Shown piece after piece: positions 6,451 to 7,658 of a stretch of DNA of 7,658 nucleotides. This DNA is from CAZESH01 sp964514665 (GTDB taxonomy: Bacteria; Bacillota; Bacilli; Paenibacillales; KCTC-25726). Made by a program: the position numbers and the translations under genes. A model generated the notes under the pieces. It saw nothing but the letters and a program-made list of their open reading frames with translations. It ran no database searches and had not been told where the DNA came from. Numbering within the stretch: the stretch's first letter is position 1; each line of letters begins with the position of its first letter. The stretch lies in assembly GCA_964514665.1 (NCBI GenBank), contig CAZESH010000218.1:1-7658 (forward strand). Direction: 5' to 3'.

Positions 6451-7401
6451 ATGAAGCCGGATAACATCCAGGATTTCGTCCTGCGCTACCTGCAGGCAAC
6501 CCGCTGCCAAATCATTGAAAAACAGCCGCATCAGGTTACCGTCAAGCTTTCTCCCGAAGCCGACAGGGATTTGACCAACCGCCCTTACTATTGGAGCTTT
6601 GTGGAACGAACGGGAGCGGAACCGGAAACGATGAGCTTCACCTTTATATTCCAACCGGACACGGACCACGATCCTGTCCCGTCTTCGGACTCGGCAAAAT
6701 CGGAGGAAAAGACTGCACAAGCGGCCAACAGCGACACGATTCTGGGGAGATTTCTCGGCATCGTTCCCGGCATGCCGCAAACGGGGCGGATTCTGCAGGA
6801 GACCGTAGCGTTCGGAGGCAGGAGACTGCAGCAAATTTTCAATGCCGTTAGGCAAAAAGGGCGCTTTGTCCATCTGTTCGAAGTTCTGCCTGAAGGCGGA
6901 GGCAGCTCTCTGCATCCGGCTACTTATTCTACTTGGCTGAACGTCAACTATAAGCTGGAGCTTGCTTGCGACATGAAGCGGGACGAGCTGCATTCGCTCG
7001 GCATTTGCCTTTCTACGGGCGAAATCTGCGCCGGCTTTTTCGATCGCGTCGTGCATAAACAGCTAACCCCCAAAATGCCGGCCTATACCCAGCTGAAGGA
7101 AACCATTTCGTTTCAGACCGCTTTGGCGCATTTAGAAAAATACATGGAAAACAAATTAAAAACCTATGATTACAAATGGGCGATTGAGGCCAAGTCGCGC
7201 ATGGAGGACGAGCTTTCACGCATCGCCTCCTATTACGAGAATCTTGCCCAGGCCGCGGAGCCCGAGCAGGCGGAGCAAATTCGACAGCAGCACTTGAACC
7301 GCCAGGCAGAAATCCGCTGGCAGTATCAGCCGCGGGTCAAAGCCCGGGCTGTCAGCTGCGGTTTGTTCCATCTGCCGGACGAAACCTTTTCCAGATTGTG
7401 A
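6451..7401 (+). CDS. yqhG: YqhG-like protein of unknown function
   Basis: I assign this by position after a YqhH-like helicase and by family-like features; no biochemical function is known to me. The 316-residue protein has no signal peptide or membrane segment, so it is probably cytoplasmic. Visible features are an N-terminal region with NRPYYWSFVERTG (43-55), a polar, acidic low-complexity stretch (about 69-95), FGGRRLQQIF (121-130), KQLTPKMP (203-210) and a charged helical part (about 226-290) that may be coiled coil, followed by YQPRV (292-296). The B. subtilis protein is about 262 residues by memory; the excess seems to lie mainly in about 70-118. The start is fixed by AAAGGAGG six bases upstream. 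It is probably co-transcribed with the helicase gene and may work with it. No terminator is seen behind it. Confidence 0.75.
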   Translation: MKPDNIQDFVLRYLQATRCQIIEKQPHQVTVKLSPEADRDLTNRPYYWSFVERTGAEPETMSFTFIFQPDTDHDPVPSSDSAKSEEKTAQAANSDTILGRFLGIVPGMPQTGRILQETVAFGGRRLQQIFNAVRQKGRFVHLFEVLPEGGGSSLHPATYSTWLNVNYKLELACDMKRDELHSLGICLSTGEICAGFFDRVVHKQLTPKMPAYTQLKETISFQTALAHLEKYMENKLKTYDYKWAIEAKSRMEDELSRIASYYENLAQAAEPEQAEQIRQQHLNRQAEIRWQYQPRVKARAVSCGLFHLPDETFSRL

Positions 7402-7488
7402 CGAAAAGCGGAAAAAGCCAACAAAATAACAAAAAAGAAACAGACTTTGCACAGACAGGTTCCAACAAACTTTTAAAGTCATATTATC

Positions 7489-7494
7489 TATAAT
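7489..7494 (+). promoter_or_regulatory. Candidate -10 element before the last gene
   Basis: A perfect TATAAT lies 28 bp before the ATG at 7523, in an AT-rich stretch. The bases 17 bp upstream (CAAACT) do not resemble a -35 box and there is no extended -10, so promoter activity is uncertain. The gene may instead be read through from yqhG, since no terminator separates them. Nothing else stands out in 7402-7522 except a weak 6-bp inverted repeat, GACTTT (7443) with AAAGTC (7475). Confidence 0.35.
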
Positions 7495-7522
7495 GAAAGC
7501 ATATTCTGTAAGAGGGCAGGTA

Positions 7523-7658
7523 ATGGACCCGATGAAAAAAATTTTATTTCTGTTCACCTTTTTTTTGCTGGCATATCTACTGAATCCGCAAGATCAGGCG
7601 GACATGCGTTCGTTCGCCAAGCAAAAATCTCAATCTCCTAAAGGACAAGCACAGGTTT
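7523..7658 (+). CDS. Unrecognised protein with N-terminal hydrophobic segment, partial
   Basis: I do not recognise this gene. Forty-five codons are visible before the window ends. The start ATG has AGAGGG at 7511-7516, six bases upstream. A second in-frame ATG (residue 4) is possible but has no better site. The N terminus has two lysines (5-6) followed by about 14 hydrophobic residues (ILFLFTFFLLAYLL, 7-20), then a polar, lysine- and glutamine-rich stretch (QDQADMRSFAKQKSQSP). This is typical of a signal peptide or a single membrane anchor, with the rest probably outside the cell. No A-X-A cleavage site or lipobox is evident in the visible part. It occupies the place where B. subtilis has sinI, but it does not look like SinI, which is a soluble antirepressor. 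The reading frame is likely real, the function unknown. Confidence 0.6.
   Translation, partial: MDPMKKILFLFTFFLLAYLLNPQDQADMRSFAKQKSQSPKGQAQV

Noticed and set aside
6280..7056. Open frame of 258 codons on the minus strand
   Set aside because: Antisense to the yqhG-like gene and spans the yqhH-yqhG junction; composition is arginine-rich and typical of a shadow.
4632..7401. Phage-defence system built around the SNF2 helicase
   Set aside because: Some defence systems contain SNF2 helicases, but there is no nuclease, methylase or other defence gene here, and the two genes sit in a conserved housekeeping neighbourhood.
7402..7480. Intrinsic terminator after yqhG
   Set aside because: The stretch is A-rich on the coding strand and has no GC hairpin followed by T residues; the only inverted repeat is 6 bp with a 26-nt loop.
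7216..7557. Open frame of 113 codons on the minus strand with a hydrophobic segment
   Set aside because: It overlaps the end of yqhG and the start of the next gene on the opposite strand. The hydrophobic part mirrors AT-rich spacer sequence, and the plus-strand gene has a better start signal.

Overview
The window looks like a chromosomal segment of a spore-former-type Bacillota, most likely a Paenibacillaceae or Bacillaceae member of moderate GC. Three things support this: the glycine decarboxylase is split into two genes, the leader carries a tandem glycine riboswitch with an intrinsic terminator, and a SNF2 helicase gene and a YqhG-type gene lie divergent to it. This is the arrangement known from Bacillus subtilis (gcvT-gcvPA-gcvPB beside yqhH-yqhG). 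Strong AGGAGG-type Shine-Dalgarno sites and sigma-A-like promoters fit the same picture. The genus is an inference.

Left part, minus strand (1-3916): gcvT, gcvPA and gcvPB form a tight operon read right to left, with start/stop overlaps of 4 bases and 1 base. They encode the T protein and both P-protein subunits of the glycine cleavage system. gcvPB runs off the left edge with an open frame. gcvH and the lipoamide dehydrogenase gene are not in the window.

Control region (3917-4631): a consensus promoter (ATGACA, 17 bp, TATAAT) starts a leader of about 460 nt. The leader holds two consecutive glycine aptamers, then a long-range terminator whose 5' arm is the 3' end of aptamer 2, then a separate 11-bp hairpin just before the gcvT ribosome binding site. 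The sequence directly shows an ON switch: glycine-bound aptamer 2 pairs CUCUG with CAGAG, and this competes with the terminator. The terminator loop is unusually long and has its own hairpin.

Right part, plus strand (4632-7658): a SNF2-family helicase/ATPase (YqhH-like) and a YqhG-like protein of unknown function, 25 bp apart and probably one transcript. Then comes the start of an unrecognised gene for a short membrane-anchored or secreted protein. It sits where sinI lies in B. subtilis.

I found no mobile element, CRISPR array, tRNA or rRNA. The least understood part is the yqhHG pair and its partnership with the glycine cleavage operon. The most unusual sequence detail is the enlarged expression platform of the riboswitch.
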